From Phaeobacter piscinae (GTDB taxonomy: Bacteria > Pseudomonadota > Alphaproteobacteria > Rhodobacterales > Rhodobacteraceae), in contig NZ_CP010681.1 of assembly GCF_002407245.1 (NCBI RefSeq), positions 1,922,001 to 1,986,000 of the forward strand: DNA of 64,000 nt, written 5' to 3'. A model generated the notes under the pieces. It did no database searches and was not told the origin of the DNA. It was given only the letters and a program-made list of their open reading frames with translations. The position numbers and the translations under genes were made by a program. This document shows, in pieces, positions 45,647 through 55,991 of the stretch (its first letter is position 1; each line of letters opens with the position of its first letter).

Positions 45647-48148
45647 TCAGTAAAGCCCGCCGGAACTGATGGTGCCAAAGGTGGCCTTTGGTCCCAGAAC
45701 AGCGGTGCCGCCATCCGACGTTGTCACGCGACGCGCCGACTGCGCGGCTTCCTCAAACAGTGGCAGGTTTGATCCCATCGCAAAGCCACCATCAAACGCC
45801 AGACCAAAGATCGGCTCGGCGCCATCGCGGAAATACTCTGCCACCACATTGCCACCCGAGGCCGCATCGGCAAGGCGCGCGCCGGTATAGCGGTCGATCT
45901 TGATGAAATGACCGCCCTCGGGAACGGCGAATTTACCACCACCATATTTGGCTGTCGCCTTCTGCATGAACTGCTGGAACACCGGGCCACACATGGTGCC
46001 GCCATAGGCGCCGCGTCCCATTGGGCGCGGCTGGTCAAAGCCCATGTAGCAACCGGCCACGATGTTGGAGGTAAAGCCCACAAACCACACATCGCGCGAG
46101 TCGTTGGTGGTCCCGGTTTTGCCTGCAGTGGGCACTGGCAGATTGATCACGCTGGAGGCGGTGCCGCGATCCACCACGCCACGCATCATCGACGTGAGCT
46201 GATACGCCGTGATCGGATCCATGACCTGTTCGCGGTTGTCCACGATCCGGGGCGCCTGTCCCGCCGCCAGCGCAGGCGAGGCACAATCAACGCAGTCGCG
46301 GTCATCATGGCGATAGATGGTTTCCCCCCGGCGGTCCTGAATCCGGTCCACCAGCGTCGGCTGCACCCGTTCACCGCCATTGGCAAACATCGCATAGGCC
46401 GCCACCATCTTATAAAGCGTGGTTTCCTCCGCCCCGAGTGAGTTGGCCAGGAAGGCCCCCATGTTGTCATAGACACCAAAGCGTTCGGCATAGCCCGCAA
46501 CCACTTCCATGCCGACTTCCTGCGCCAGACGAATGGTCATCAGGTTTCGGCTCATCTCGATCCCGGTGCGCAGCGGCGTCGGGCCATAGAATTTATTGGT
46601 GGAGTTCTTCGGACGCCACAGCCCCTGCGGGGTGTTGATCTCAATCGGTGCGTCCACAACGATGGTTGCCGGGCTATAGCCGCTGTCCAGCGCTGCCGCA
46701 TAGACAAAGGGTTTGAAGCTGGAGCCGGGCTGACGCTGCGCCTGTGTGGCGCGGTTGAACACCGAATGCTGATAGGAGAAGCCACCCTGCATGGCCAGAA
46801 CCCGGCCGGTGTTCACATCCATCGCTACAAAGCCGCCCTGAACCTCAGGCACCTGACGCAGAGACCAGTGTTGCAGCGCGCCGTCTGTCTCCACCGCGCG
46901 GACCAGCACCACGTCACCAACGGAGATGTTGTCCTTGAAACTGCCCTTCATCCATTTGATGTCCGAGCGCGGGACCGATCCGATCTCGGCCACATCTTCA
47001 ATCCCCACGCGCAGGCTCTGGTCGCCGACCTCCAGCGCCACTGCGGGGCGCCATTTGCCCCCCAGATCAATGTCACGCGGCACAGAGGCGTCGCGCAACG
47101 CCGCACGCCAGCTTTCCTCCGAGGCCAGCGCCTCTGCATCAAGGGTCACGCCGGTGCCGCGCCAGTTCCCGCGCGACCGGTCGTATTTCTGAAGACCGGC
47201 ACGCAGCGCTGCGGCGGCTTCTGTCTGCATTTCCTCGTCGATGGTGGCGCGCACGGTAAATCCGCCGGTGAAGAATTCACCTTCGCCAAAATCCTCGGAC
47301 AGCTGGCGGCGGATCTCATCGGTGAAATAGTCCCGCGGCGGCAGAGCGGTGCGGAAACTGTCAAAATCGCCATTCTGGACCGAGCGCAGCGGCTGATCGA
47401 CCTCAACCTTGTAAACCGCTTCGGAGATATAGCCGTTTTCGCGCATCTCCCGCAGCACGTAGTTGCGCCGCGCCAGCAGGCGCTCGCGTTGCGACACCGG
47501 GTGATATTTCGACGGCGCCTTCGGCATGGAGGCCAGCGTCGCAGCCTCATGCGGGGCCAATTCGCTCAGTGTTTTGTTGAAATAAGTCTGCGCCGCCGCC
47601 GTCACACCATAGGAATTCTGGCCCAGGAAAATCTCATTGAGGTACAGCTCCAGAATATCTTCCTTGCTCAGCGTATCCTCAAGGCGCGAGGCCAGAATCA
47701 ATTCCTTGACCTTACGCTCTGCCTTGCGGTCGCCGGAGAGAAGGAAGTTCTTCATCACCTGCTGGGTGATGGTGGAGGCGCCGCGCACATTTTCACCGCG
47801 CGACCGCACCGCCTCAACCGCCGCGGCGGCGATGCCGCGCATGTCATAGCCCTTGTGGCTGTAGAAGTTCTTGTCCTCAGCCGAAATGAAGGCCTGCTTC
47901 ACCAGATCGGGAATTTCTTCCGACGGGGTGAACAGGCGGCGCTCCTGGGCAAATTCGTCGATCAGTTGCCCCTCACCGGAGTAGATCCGGCTGATGGTAG
48001 GCGGCTGATACTGCGCCAGGGATTCGTGGCTGGGCAGATCCCGGCCATAGATCCAGAACACCGCACCAATGGTCAGGGCAATCATTGCGATGCCCAGCGT
48101 GATGGTGCTGAAGATGGAACCAAAGAACGATAGAATAAATCTGACCAC
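45647..48148 (-). CDS. mrcA: Bifunctional penicillin-binding protein 1A
   Basis: The 833-residue inner-membrane enzyme polymerises and cross-links peptidoglycan. An N-terminal helix (ITLGIAMIALTIGAVFWIYG) precedes the GT51 glycosyltransferase domain (SAEDKNFYSHKGYDMRGIAAAAVEAVRS.., GASTITQQVMKNFLLS, ELYLNEIFLGQNSYGV). An OB-like insert and a transpeptidase domain follow, with SSFKPF (SxxK), SRN (SxN) and KTGTTN. All catalytic motifs are present. Together with amiC upstream it forms a cell-wall pair. Confidence 0.97.
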   Translation of the reverse strand: MVRFILSFFGSIFSTITLGIAMIALTIGAVFWIYGRDLPSHESLAQYQPPTISRIYSGEGQLIDEFAQERRLFTPSEEIPDLVKQAFISAEDKNFYSHKGYDMRGIAAAAVEAVRSRGENVRGASTITQQVMKNFLLSGDRKAERKVKELILASRLEDTLSKEDILELYLNEIFLGQNSYGVTAAAQTYFNKTLSELAPHEAATLASMPKAPSKYHPVSQRERLLARRNYVLREMRENGYISEAVYKVEVDQPLRSVQNGDFDSFRTALPPRDYFTDEIRRQLSEDFGEGEFFTGGFTVRATIDEEMQTEAAAALRAGLQKYDRSRGNWRGTGVTLDAEALASEESWRAALRDASVPRDIDLGGKWRPAVALEVGDQSLRVGIEDVAEIGSVPRSDIKWMKGSFKDNISVGDVVLVRAVETDGALQHWSLRQVPEVQGGFVAMDVNTGRVLAMQGGFSYQHSVFNRATQAQRQPGSSFKPFVYAAALDSGYSPATIVVDAPIEINTPQGLWRPKNSTNKFYGPTPLRTGIEMSRNLMTIRLAQEVGMEVVAGYAERFGVYDNMGAFLANSLGAEETTLYKMVAAYAMFANGGERVQPTLVDRIQDRRGETIYRHDDRDCVDCASPALAAGQAPRIVDNREQVMDPITAYQLTSMMRGVVDRGTASSVINLPVPTAGKTGTTNDSRDVWFVGFTSNIVAGCYMGFDQPRPMGRGAYGGTMCGPVFQQFMQKATAKYGGGKFAVPEGGHFIKIDRYTGARLADAASGGNVVAEYFRDGAEPIFGLAFDGGFAMGSNLPLFEEAAQSARRVTTSDGGTAVLGPKATFGTISSGGLY

Positions 48149-48372
48149 TGTAGAGCCTTTCTCGCGCAGTGCCGCCTATATAGGTGCAGCGGCGCGTGGG
48201 GTCAAAACGGGAAACGGCATATTGATGCCGCCGACCCGGAGAAAACAGGGGGAAAGCGCGACAGGCTGTCCCCGGATACCAAACCTCACATCCGCCTCAT
48301 TGGTTCCGCTCTCACGCAACCGACCGATATCAACAGACGGTGTAACCAGTGAAAATGACCAACCAGTGGAGG

Positions 48373-49665
48373 TTATTGACGCACCAGCGGTCGGGTCTCC
48401 TCATCCGCAATACGCCAAGACAACAGCCCGTTCAGAATGCCCCGCGCCGTGCGCTCGCGCCAGTCCGGGTCCATCAGATTGGCAAGATCACGGGGGCTGG
48501 ACAGAAAACCAACTTCAACCAGAGCCGATGGGATATCGGCTGATTTTAGCACAGAAAACCCCGCTTCGCGCAGCGGTCGGCGATTCATTGCCCCGCCTTG
48601 GCTCTTCAGCCCCGTCACCAACGCCCGCGCCAGCGCCTGACTGCGGGGATGGGTCTCTACCCGTGCCAGATCCAGCAGCACATCAGTCACCCGATCATCA
48701 GCCTTGCTCAGATCGGTGCCCGCCAGCAGATCGCCCCGTTCCTGCCGCTCGACCAGCGTCGCCGAGGCCGCATCGGAGGCATCGTCAGAAAGCGTATAAA
48801 CCGTGGTGCCGTGGGCGCGCCCCTCTGACAGGCTGTCAGCATGCAGGGACAGAAACAGATCCGCCTTGGCCTGATGTGCCAGCGCAATCCGCCGCTCAAG
48901 CGAGACAAAATAGTCATCATCCCGCGTCAGCTGCACATTGAACTGCCCTGAGCGGACCAGCATCTCCCCCAGCTCGATGGCGAATTGCAGCATCAGATCC
49001 TTTTCTTGCACCAGCCCCCCCTGAAGGAAGGCCTCCGCCCCCGGATCAATACCGCCATGCCCCGGATCGATCACGATCAACAGGGGGGCCAGCGAATCCT
49101 TGGCTTCGCGCGCGATCATCGGGGTGGGCGCAGGCAGATCCCAACGGGCATCGCGCGGCGCGCCGGTTGTGGCGGCAAATTCCTCGGCCGTGGTCTCGCG
49201 CAAGGCCACCGAAAGTTGGGCCGCTGCCGTCACCGGATCAATATCCATCGCCGCTGTCTCAATCTGCATCGGCCGCGCCAGTGCCAGCACCAGCCGCGAC
49301 CACCCCGGCACATAGGTTCCGAATTGCGCCGCTGTGATGCCATCTTCGGTGACGAGTGCCTGCTCGCCCAGACCGCTCCAATCGACCTCCTGAAAATCCA
49401 GCACCACACGCGGCGGCGCATCCAGCGTGAACAACCGATATGGCACGCCCTGGCTAAGCCCCAGGGTAATATCCGTCCCGGAGCGGCGGTCCTCCGCCCG
49501 GGTCTCCTGCGGCTCAATCCGCGCAAGGCCGCTGAACCCCTGTGCCGCCGGTGAGATCACCTCTGGCGCCGACGTATTGGTCGCTACGGACGTGTCCTGC
49601 GCCGCCAGCGGTGCCGCTATGAAGAGCGGCAGCAGCGCTGCGAGGGCCATTGTTGTTCTACTCAT
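48373..49665 (-). CDS. amiC: N-acetylmuramoyl-L-alanine amidase (AmiC-like)
   Basis: This periplasmic zinc amidase removes stem peptides from septal peptidoglycan. The 430-residue protein from ATG 49665 has a signal peptide (MSRTTMALAALLPLFIAAPLAAQ) and an AMIN domain at about 55-160 that targets septal wall. The amidase_3 catalytic domain has VIDPGHGGIDPGA, LVQEKDLML, LSLHADSLSEG and SALVEVGFLSSP (zinc His-Glu-His and catalytic Glu). It is transcribed toward mrcA, 224 bp away. The start is uncertain by six codons. Confidence 0.93.
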   Translation of the reverse strand: MSRTTMALAALLPLFIAAPLAAQDTSVATNTSAPEVISPAAQGFSGLARIEPQETRAEDRRSGTDITLGLSQGVPYRLFTLDAPPRVVLDFQEVDWSGLGEQALVTEDGITAAQFGTYVPGWSRLVLALARPMQIETAAMDIDPVTAAAQLSVALRETTAEEFAATTGAPRDARWDLPAPTPMIAREAKDSLAPLLIVIDPGHGGIDPGAEAFLQGGLVQEKDLMLQFAIELGEMLVRSGQFNVQLTRDDDYFVSLERRIALAHQAKADLFLSLHADSLSEGRAHGTTVYTLSDDASDAASATLVERQERGDLLAGTDLSKADDRVTDVLLDLARVETHPRSQALARALVTGLKSQGGAMNRRPLREAGFSVLKSADIPSALVEVGFLSSPRDLANLMDPDWRERTARGILNGLLSWRIADEETRPLVRQ

Positions 49666-49860
49666 GGCTAATGTTCTGCCCATTATGCTGTACTGCCCGG
49701 ATCCTGTTCTGCACGCCCCCCTTACGCCCGGTCCTGAGCATGGGAAGAGGATGCGCCGCCTAGGCTGCGCAGATATTTTGCCCACAGACTAGGCCATTGC
49801 GGGACCGAATGGCCAGCCTCATCCTGTCGCCCCGCCTGCCAGATGTTCGGTGTCGGAGGG

Positions 49861-51009
49861 TCAGCCCCGACGTGCCGCCATATAGGCGGTGAGCCGCGCC
49901 AGCCCTTCCTCGATATCGGCGGTGGAGCGCGCATAGGAGAACCGCAATGTGGTCGCGCCGCGCTTGGGATCAAAATCCAGCCCCGGTGTCACCGCCACCC
50001 CTGCCTCGTCCAGAATTTCCCTGGCAAAGGCGCGGCTATCCTGGGTCAGATCAGAGACATCCGCATAGACATAAAACGCGCCATCCGGCGGCGCGATACG
50101 ACTGAATCCGGCCTTGGGAAGACCTTCCAGCATCAGCGCACGATTGCGGGCATAGACCGCCAGATTGCTCTCCAGTTCCTCGCCGCAGTCCATCGCCGCC
50201 AGGGCCGCCACCTGACTGGCATGCGGCGCGCAGATGAACATGTTCTGGGCGATGCGTTCCACCACCCGCACATGATCCTCCGGCACCACCATCCAGCCCA
50301 CGCGCCATCCGGTCATGGAGAAATACTTGGAAAACGAATTGATCACATAACAATCATCCGTCACCTCAAGTGCGGTGACTGCCTTCGCCTCATATTCGAT
50401 GCCATGGTAGATCTCATCCGAGATGAAGGCCGCGCCCTGCCCCTGTGCCGCCTCAACCAAAGCCGCCATTGCAGGTTTGTCCAGCATGGTACCGGTGGGA
50501 TTGGCCGGTGAGGCCACCATCAACCCGGCCAGATCCAGGCCGGTCAAATCCTGCGGCACCGGTTGCAGGCGGTGATCCAACGAGGTCTCAATATCCACCG
50601 GCGTCAGCCCCAACGCATGCAGGATCTGCCGGTAGGACGGATAGCCCGGCGCGCCGATACCCACCCTGTCACCACTGTCAAACAGCGCCGTAAAGCTGAG
50701 CAGGAACGCCCCGGAGGAACCGGGGGTAATCACCACCCGCTCCGGGTTCAGATCAACATCATACCACTCGCCATACAACTGCGCGATCCGCTTGCGCAGC
50801 GCGGGAAGTCCAAGCGCCACGGTGTAGCCCAGGCTGTCATGATCCAGCGCCTTTGCCAGCGCCTCACGCGCGGCAACAGGCGCTCCGGTAGAGGGCTGGC
50901 CCACCTCCATATGGATGATATGGCGACCTGCCTCTTCGGCGCGGCGGGCGGCCTCCATTACATCCATCACAATGAAAGGATCGACGTTGGACCGGCTTGA
51001 GTTTCGCAT
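49861..51009 (-). CDS. Class I/II pyridoxal-phosphate aminotransferase
   Basis: The 382-residue protein starts MRNSSRSNVDPFIVMDVMEAARRAEEAGRHIIHMEVGQPSTGAP, after GGGAGATCAAC. The PLP-binding lysine is in VINSFSKYFSMTGWRVGWMV near residue 235. VASPANPTGTML and ISDEIYHGIEY are the cofactor contacts, and the Arg for substrate carboxylate is in TLRFSYARS. It belongs to the fold-type I aspartate aminotransferase branch; the substrate is unassigned. The start is only 22 bp from the divergent M48 gene. Confidence 0.92.
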   Translation of the reverse strand: MRNSSRSNVDPFIVMDVMEAARRAEEAGRHIIHMEVGQPSTGAPVAAREALAKALDHDSLGYTVALGLPALRKRIAQLYGEWYDVDLNPERVVITPGSSGAFLLSFTALFDSGDRVGIGAPGYPSYRQILHALGLTPVDIETSLDHRLQPVPQDLTGLDLAGLMVASPANPTGTMLDKPAMAALVEAAQGQGAAFISDEIYHGIEYEAKAVTALEVTDDCYVINSFSKYFSMTGWRVGWMVVPEDHVRVVERIAQNMFICAPHASQVAALAAMDCGEELESNLAVYARNRALMLEGLPKAGFSRIAPPDGAFYVYADVSDLTQDSRAFAREILDEAGVAVTPGLDFDPKRGATTLRFSYARSTADIEEGLARLTAYMAARRG

Positions 51010-51031
51010 GTTGATCTCCCATGGTGCGGCC

Positions 51032-52396
51032 ATGACCTTTGACCGCTTCTCCCGCCTCGCGTCAATCCCGGCTCTGGCTCTTGCCATGCTCTGTGTTGTT
51101 GCGAGCGCGTTGGCCTCATCCGTGCAGGCGGCCTCAATATCGCTGCTGCGCGATCCCGATATTGAACGTGGGCTGAATGAGCTGGCCGCCCCGGTGCTGC
51201 GCGCCGCAGGTCTGAATGCCAAACGGGTGCGGGTGCTGGTGGTCAACGATGGATCCTTCAACGCCTTCGTCGTCGATTCCCAAACGATTTTCATACATTA
51301 CGGGCTGATCCTAAAGGTAGATCGCCCCGAAATGCTACAGGCCGTGATCGCCCATGAGGCCGCCCATATCACCAATGGCCACCTGTCACGGCGGATGCAG
51401 AACATGCGCTCTGCCCGCTCTGCCGCAGGCCTTGGCGCCGCCCTTGCCGTGCTTGCGGCCGCTGCGGGCGCGGGTGAGGCCGCTGCCGGTATTGCGCTTG
51501 GCACGCAGTCCTCCGCCCTGCGCGGGTTTCTCGCCCATACCCGCGCCGAGGAAGCCTCCGCCGACCGCACTGCTGCCGGTATTCTGCAACGAGCCGGGGT
51601 CAGCCCGCGCGGGCTGGTTGATGTCCATAAGATCTTTGCCGGGCAAGAGCTGCTGAGCCCGGTCAATCAGGATCCTTACATGCGCTCGCATCCGCTGAGC
51701 CGTGACAGGATCCGCGCTGCCGAAGCTTATCTTGCCAGCCACGGTGACAGCGCCAAACCCGATGCCAATGCAATCTATTGGTTCGCCCGGGTGCGCGGCA
51801 AGCTGTCGGCCTTTACCCGCTCCCCCAAATGGACCCTGCGCAGGATCGCGGATGAGCCTTACAATGACGTCCGCCTGATGCGGGAAGCCGTTGCCCAGCA
51901 TCGGCGCAACAACCTGCAAAAGGCGCTTCGCGCCATCGACGGTGCCCTCGCCCTGCGCCCTACCGATCCTTACTATCAGGAACTTAAGGGCCAGATCCTG
52001 ATGGAGAACCGCCGCTGGCAACCGGCCCTCGCCGCCTATGGCCGGGCCGTCCAGCAGGCCGGGCGTGACCCGCTGATCCTCGCCAGCCTTGGGCGGGCGC
52101 AATTGGCTGCTGGCCAGCCAAAGGCGGCCATCAAATCACTGGAAGCTGCTCGCGCGCGGGATTTCCGCAATGCCGCCATGCTGCGTGATATGGCGCAGGG
52201 CTACGCGAAACTTGGCCAGTCCGGCATGGCCGCACTGGCCACCGCCGAACGCTATGCGCTACAGGGACGGCTGAAGGACGCCGGGCTGCACGCCAAACGC
52301 GCCACTGCCCAACTGCCCACCGGATCCACTGCCTGGCGACGCGCCCAAGACGTGCTGATCGCCGCTGAACAAAACGAAAAAAGGAAATTGAGATGA
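51032..52396 (+). CDS. Periplasmic M48 metalloprotease with TPR repeats (BepA-like)
   Basis: The 454-residue protein has a signal peptide (RLASIPALALAMLCVVASALASSVQA), an M48 protease domain with HEAAH in AVIAHEAAHITNGHLSRR near residue 107, and a third ligand in TRAEEASADRTAAG. C-terminal TPR-like helices follow (ALRAIDGALALRPTDPYYQELKGQILMENRRWQPALAAYGRAVQQAGRDPLILASLGRAQLAAGQPKAAIKSLEAA). This is the BepA architecture, which handles misfolded outer-membrane proteins. Its stop overlaps the start of a DsbA-like gene (ATGA), so an envelope quality-control pair is likely. Confidence 0.92.
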   Translation: MTFDRFSRLASIPALALAMLCVVASALASSVQAASISLLRDPDIERGLNELAAPVLRAAGLNAKRVRVLVVNDGSFNAFVVDSQTIFIHYGLILKVDRPEMLQAVIAHEAAHITNGHLSRRMQNMRSARSAAGLGAALAVLAAAAGAGEAAAGIALGTQSSALRGFLAHTRAEEASADRTAAGILQRAGVSPRGLVDVHKIFAGQELLSPVNQDPYMRSHPLSRDRIRAAEAYLASHGDSAKPDANAIYWFARVRGKLSAFTRSPKWTLRRIADEPYNDVRLMREAVAQHRRNNLQKALRAIDGALALRPTDPYYQELKGQILMENRRWQPALAAYGRAVQQAGRDPLILASLGRAQLAAGQPKAAIKSLEAARARDFRNAAMLRDMAQGYAKLGQSGMAALATAERYALQGRLKDAGLHAKRATAQLPTGSTAWRRAQDVLIAAEQNEKRKLR

Positions 52397-53166
52397 CCCG
52401 TTTGACCCGCCTCCCCGCCGTTTCTGCCGCGGCACTGGCCCTTGGGCTGATCGCCGCCCCGGCTGTTCAGGCGCTGGATCTGAGCAGCATGAGCCCAGAT
52501 GAACGCGCCGCATTTGGCGAAGAGGTCCGTGCATATCTGCTGGAAAACCCGGAGGTGATCCTGGAGGCCGTCAACAAGCTGGAGCAACAGCAGGCCGCTA
52601 ATGAGGCCGCCCGCGATGATGCGCTGGTCGCCGAACATCTGACGGCCCTGCATGACGACGGCTATTCCTGGGTCGGTGGCAATCCCGATGGCGATATCAC
52701 CTTGGTGGAATTCATGGACTACCGCTGTGGCTACTGCCGACGCGCCGCCCCCGAAGTTGAACAACTGGTGTCGGGCGACGGCAATATCCGCTTGATCATC
52801 AAGGAATTTCCGATCCTGGGCGAAGCCTCTGTGCTGACCTCCCGCTTTGCCATCGCTACGCGGCTGGTGGCCGGGGATGACGCCTATAAGGAGGTCCATG
52901 ACGCGCTGATCACCCTCAGCGGCGAACCAAATGAGGGCACCCTGCGCCGTCTGGCCGAAGGTCTGGATCTGGACGCGGATGCGATCCTCGCGCGGATGTC
53001 AGATCCCGAGATCGCGCGCCAGCTGCAAGACACCCGCGCGCTGGCGCAGCAACTGGCAATTTCCGGCACGCCAACCTTTGTGCTGGGGGAGGAGCTGCTG
53101 CGCGGCTATCTGCCTGCCGACCAGATGGAGATCATGGTCGCCGATATTCGCGAAAAGCGCAGCTGA
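52393..53166 (+). CDS. DsbA family thiol:disulfide protein (ScsC/Com1-like)
   Basis: The 257-residue periplasmic protein has a signal peptide (residues 1-27) and an N-terminal helical stretch (AAFGEEVRAYLLENPEVILEAVNKLEQQQAANEAARDDALVAEHLTAL) like the oligomerisation arm of ScsC. The thioredoxin fold has active site CGYC (112-115) and the cis-Pro segment SGTPTFVLG. It acts as an oxidase or isomerase of envelope disulfides. It overlaps the BepA-like gene by four bases. Confidence 0.92.
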   Translation: MTRLTRLPAVSAAALALGLIAAPAVQALDLSSMSPDERAAFGEEVRAYLLENPEVILEAVNKLEQQQAANEAARDDALVAEHLTALHDDGYSWVGGNPDGDITLVEFMDYRCGYCRRAAPEVEQLVSGDGNIRLIIKEFPILGEASVLTSRFAIATRLVAGDDAYKEVHDALITLSGEPNEGTLRRLAEGLDLDADAILARMSDPEIARQLQDTRALAQQLAISGTPTFVLGEELLRGYLPADQMEIMVADIREKRS

Positions 53167-53230
53167 CTTTTCTGGGGCGTGACACAGGCCCGCCCCCAGA
53201 CGCAGGGCAAACTGGGGGCCAGCCCCCAGA

Positions 53231-53256
53231 CCCCCGGAGTATTTCGGGAAAGATGA
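53231..53256 (+). repeat. Rhodobacteraceae-type extragenic element, copy C
   Basis: CCCCCGGAGTATTTCGGG is followed by AAAGATGA, preceded by a tandem GGGGGCCAGCCCCC-like stretch (53215-53235). It shares its skeleton with the copies at 1081-1110 and 30381-30411. Confidence 0.55.
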
Positions 53257-53275
53257 CAGACTGAACAGGCAACAG

Positions 53276-53313
53276 AAAAAGGACGCTGATCTTACCTCAG
53301 CGCCCTTTATTGG
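53276..53313 (-). terminator. Intrinsic terminator of ispG
   Basis: On the minus strand AAAGGGCGCTGA pairs with TCAGCGTCCTTT (one G-U), followed by further T residues. It also lies downstream of the DsbA-like gene on the plus strand, where it pairs with one mismatch. Confidence 0.8.
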
Positions 53314-53334
53314 TTGGAAATGGTTTGGCCGGAT

Positions 53335-54456
53335 CTATTCCGCAGCGGCGGCCTCGGCGTCAAGCTGAGCGGCCTTTTTCTCTACCTCTTCCACGATGTG
53401 ATCCACCATCTGGTCATTGGACATCTTATGGCTGGCCTTGCCCGCCAGATAGACCATGCCGGAACCCGCGCCGCCGCCGGTAAAGCCGACATCGGTCATC
53501 AGTGCCTCCCCCGGGCCATTGACCACGCAGCCGATGATTGAGAGGCTCATCGGGGTCTTCACATGCTCCAGACGTTTTTCAAGCCTTTCAACCGTCTTGA
53601 TCACATCAAATCCCTGCCGTGCACAGGACGGGCAGGAGATAATATTCACGCCACGGTGACGCAGGCCGAGGGATTTCAGGATCTCAAACCCCACCTTCAC
53701 CTCCTCCACCGGATCGGCAGAGAGGCTGACCCGCAGGGTGTCGCCAATGCCCATCCACAGAAGCTGTCCCAGACCAATCGCCGATTTGATGGTGCCGGAG
53801 ACAAAGCCGCCCGCCTCTGTGATGCCAAGGTGGATCGGCGCATCGGTGGCCTCAGCCAGCTGTTGATAGGCTGCCGCCGACATAAAGACGTCGGAGGCCT
53901 TCACCGAGATTTTGAATTCGTGGAAATCATGGTCCTGCAGAATACGGATATGATCGAGGCCCGATTCCACCATCGCCTCCGGGCAGGGCTCGCCGTATTT
54001 GTCCAGAAGGTGCTTTTCCAGCGACCCCGCATTCACACCGATGCGAATGGAGCAATTGTGATCCTTAGCGGCCCGGATGACCTCGGCCACGCGTTTCTCA
54101 TCACCGATATTGCCGGGATTGATGCGCAGGCAGGCCGCCCCCGCCTCGGCTGCCTCAATCCCGCGCCTGTAGTGGAAATGGATATCAGCCACGATGGGCA
54201 CCGGGCTTTCGCGGACGATTTCCTTCAGCGCCTTGGAAGAGGCCTCATCCGGGACCGACACCCGGACGATATCGGCGCCGGCCTCGGCTGCGGCCTGAAC
54301 CTGCGCCACCGTTGCTGCAACATCGGTGGTCGGCGTGTTGGTCATGGTCTGGACCGCAATCGGGGTATCGCCGCCAACAGGCACATTGCCCACATGGATC
54401 TGGCGGCTTTTGCGGCGTTCGATATGGCGCCAGGGGCGAATATGGTTGATCGACAT
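53335..54456 (-). CDS. ispG: 4-hydroxy-3-methylbut-2-enyl-diphosphate synthase IspG
   Basis: The enzyme converts ME-cPP to HMBPP in the non-mevalonate isoprenoid pathway, using a [4Fe-4S] cluster. The 373-residue protein starts at ATG 54456 ([23 protein letters not shown]). The cluster ligands are CPSC in [12 protein letters not shown] and Cys in [41 protein letters not shown] at the end is typical. The gene follows rodZ on the same strand, a frequent association in proteobacteria. Confidence 0.96.
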   Translation of the reverse strand: MSINHIRPWRHIERRKSRQIHVGNVPVGGDTPIAVQTMTNTPTTDVAATVAQVQAAAEAGADIVRVSVPDEASSKALKEIVRESPVPIVADIHFHYRRGIEAAEAGAACLRINPGNIGDEKRVAEVIRAAKDHNCSIRIGVNAGSLEKHLLDKYGEPCPEAMVESGLDHIRILQDHDFHEFKISVKASDVFMSAAAYQQLAEATDAPIHLGITEAGGFVSGTIKSAIGLGQLLWMGIGDTLRVSLSADPVEEVKVGFEILKSLGLRHRGVNIISCPSCARQGFDVIKTVERLEKRLEHVKTPMSLSIIGCVVNGPGEALMTDVGFTGGGAGSGMVYLAGKASHKMSNDQMVDHIVEEVEKKAAQLDAEAAAAE

Positions 54457-54636
54457 GAGGTCCGGTCCGCGCTGTTCAGGGTTCCGGGCATAGATACGCG
54501 CAGTCTGGCGCAGCTTCAATGGTGGCTGGGCATTCCTGCAAGGATCGGGCCAGATGTCGCAAGCAGGCGGGCACTCCGAGCGACACCGCAGCTGACATGG
54601 CCTGAACGCATCATCGCCGAGTGACACCCAGGCGGG

Positions 54637-55860
54637 TTACTCGCTGATGGCCTCGACCGGGTCGACGGGCAGGCTGCTGGCCTGCAACTCCGCCACCAGC
54701 GTGGCCAGCGCGCTGTTGCGATCTTCGCTGAGATCGGCGAGCGCGAAACGCTCGGTGAGCGCATCTGAGGAGAGCACCACATTCTTGGTCACCTGCCCAC
54801 GATCGCCGACTGGTCCGTAATGGGCGCCGTTCACGGCAAAATAGATCGCGCCACTTTCGCCTGTGCGCAGCAGCGGGGCCTCTTCGGTGGCGGGGATTTC
54901 AAAATGCTGGCCCGGCTCCATGATGGTTTCGAAAATCACACTGCCATCCACGGCGGTGACCTGAACCCAGGAGGGGCGCACCGCAACCATCTGTAGGGCC
55001 GGCGCTGTTTCTTCAACAACCTGCGGCATCGCGGGCATAGGTGCCTCGGTGCTGAGGCTGGCATCCGCCAGCACAACCGATGGCAGTTCCGGCATGGCAA
55101 AGTTACCAAAGCCACGCGGATCAAGCGTGGCAATCGGACCATCACGAGGCACCAGAACCGGCACATCCAGCGCCTGCGGACGATAGAGCCGGTCCAGCGC
55201 TTCCAAGGCGGGATCCTCGTTCGAGACCTCAGCGTCGCGGGCGGCCCCCGCAAGCGGATCCAGATCAGCCAGCACAATGGGGGTTTGCTCAACCGGTGCC
55301 ATCTGCACCTGCTGCACCTCCTTCAGGACGGCCCAGCCGCCATAGCCAATGCCCCCAATCAGTGCGACCAGCACCGCAAGGGAGCCGACCGCGCGCAGCT
55401 CAATCTGGCTGAACACACTGCTGGCCGTTGGCACAAACGGGGTATTGGGCGAGGTGAACGCGTCACTGCGCAGCCCCCCCATGCCGGTCGCAATCGGAGC
55501 ACCGGCGGATTTGCGCACCGAGGCCTCCGCCGACATGCCATGCGCGACCTGAAACCCGCTTTCCTGACAGAAGCTGTCGAATGTGGTGTCGGGATCCATA
55601 TTGAGGTAGCGCGCATAGGACCGCACATAACCCGCAATAAAACCCGGCGTGTCAAAGACAGTCGGGTCGGAATTCTCAATTGCGGCGATGTAGGAGGCTT
55701 TGATCCGCAGCTCACGTTGGACATCCAGCAGCGACTTGCCCATTGTGGCCCGCTCACCGCGCATAATGTCACCCAATCGAAGCTCATAATCGTCAAAGCT
55801 ACGCGGCCCTGTCGATTCGTCGTGCGTCTTCGATTTGCGCTGAGTAAGGCGCCCGATCAT
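54637..55860 (-). CDS. RodZ-like cytoskeletal membrane protein
   Basis: RodZ links MreB filaments to the membrane and shapes the cell. The 407-residue protein has an N-terminal HTH at about 28-95 (LGDIMRGERATMGKSLLDVQRELRIKASYIAAIENSDPTVFDTPGFIAGYVRSYARYLNMD). A transmembrane helix lies at about 158-178 (AVGSLAVLVALIGGIGYGGWAVL), followed by a proline-rich periplasmic linker. A DUF4115 domain comes near the end (RPSWVQVTAVDGSVIFETIMEPGQHFEIP..). It lies directly upstream of ispG on the same strand. Confidence 0.93.
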   Translation of the reverse strand: MIGRLTQRKSKTHDESTGPRSFDDYELRLGDIMRGERATMGKSLLDVQRELRIKASYIAAIENSDPTVFDTPGFIAGYVRSYARYLNMDPDTTFDSFCQESGFQVAHGMSAEASVRKSAGAPIATGMGGLRSDAFTSPNTPFVPTASSVFSQIELRAVGSLAVLVALIGGIGYGGWAVLKEVQQVQMAPVEQTPIVLADLDPLAGAARDAEVSNEDPALEALDRLYRPQALDVPVLVPRDGPIATLDPRGFGNFAMPELPSVVLADASLSTEAPMPAMPQVVEETAPALQMVAVRPSWVQVTAVDGSVIFETIMEPGQHFEIPATEEAPLLRTGESGAIYFAVNGAHYGPVGDRGQVTKNVVLSSDALTERFALADLSEDRNSALATLVAELQASSLPVDPVEAISE

Positions 55861-55991
55861 GCCTGCTGTCCCATTTTAGCCTGCCGTATTCGACATTCAG
55901 GACGTCACGGACCCGCCTTATGCGATTCGCCTGCGCCCTTTGATTATGATCATACTACCATAATCTTACCAATTTGACACAGAGCTATGAA

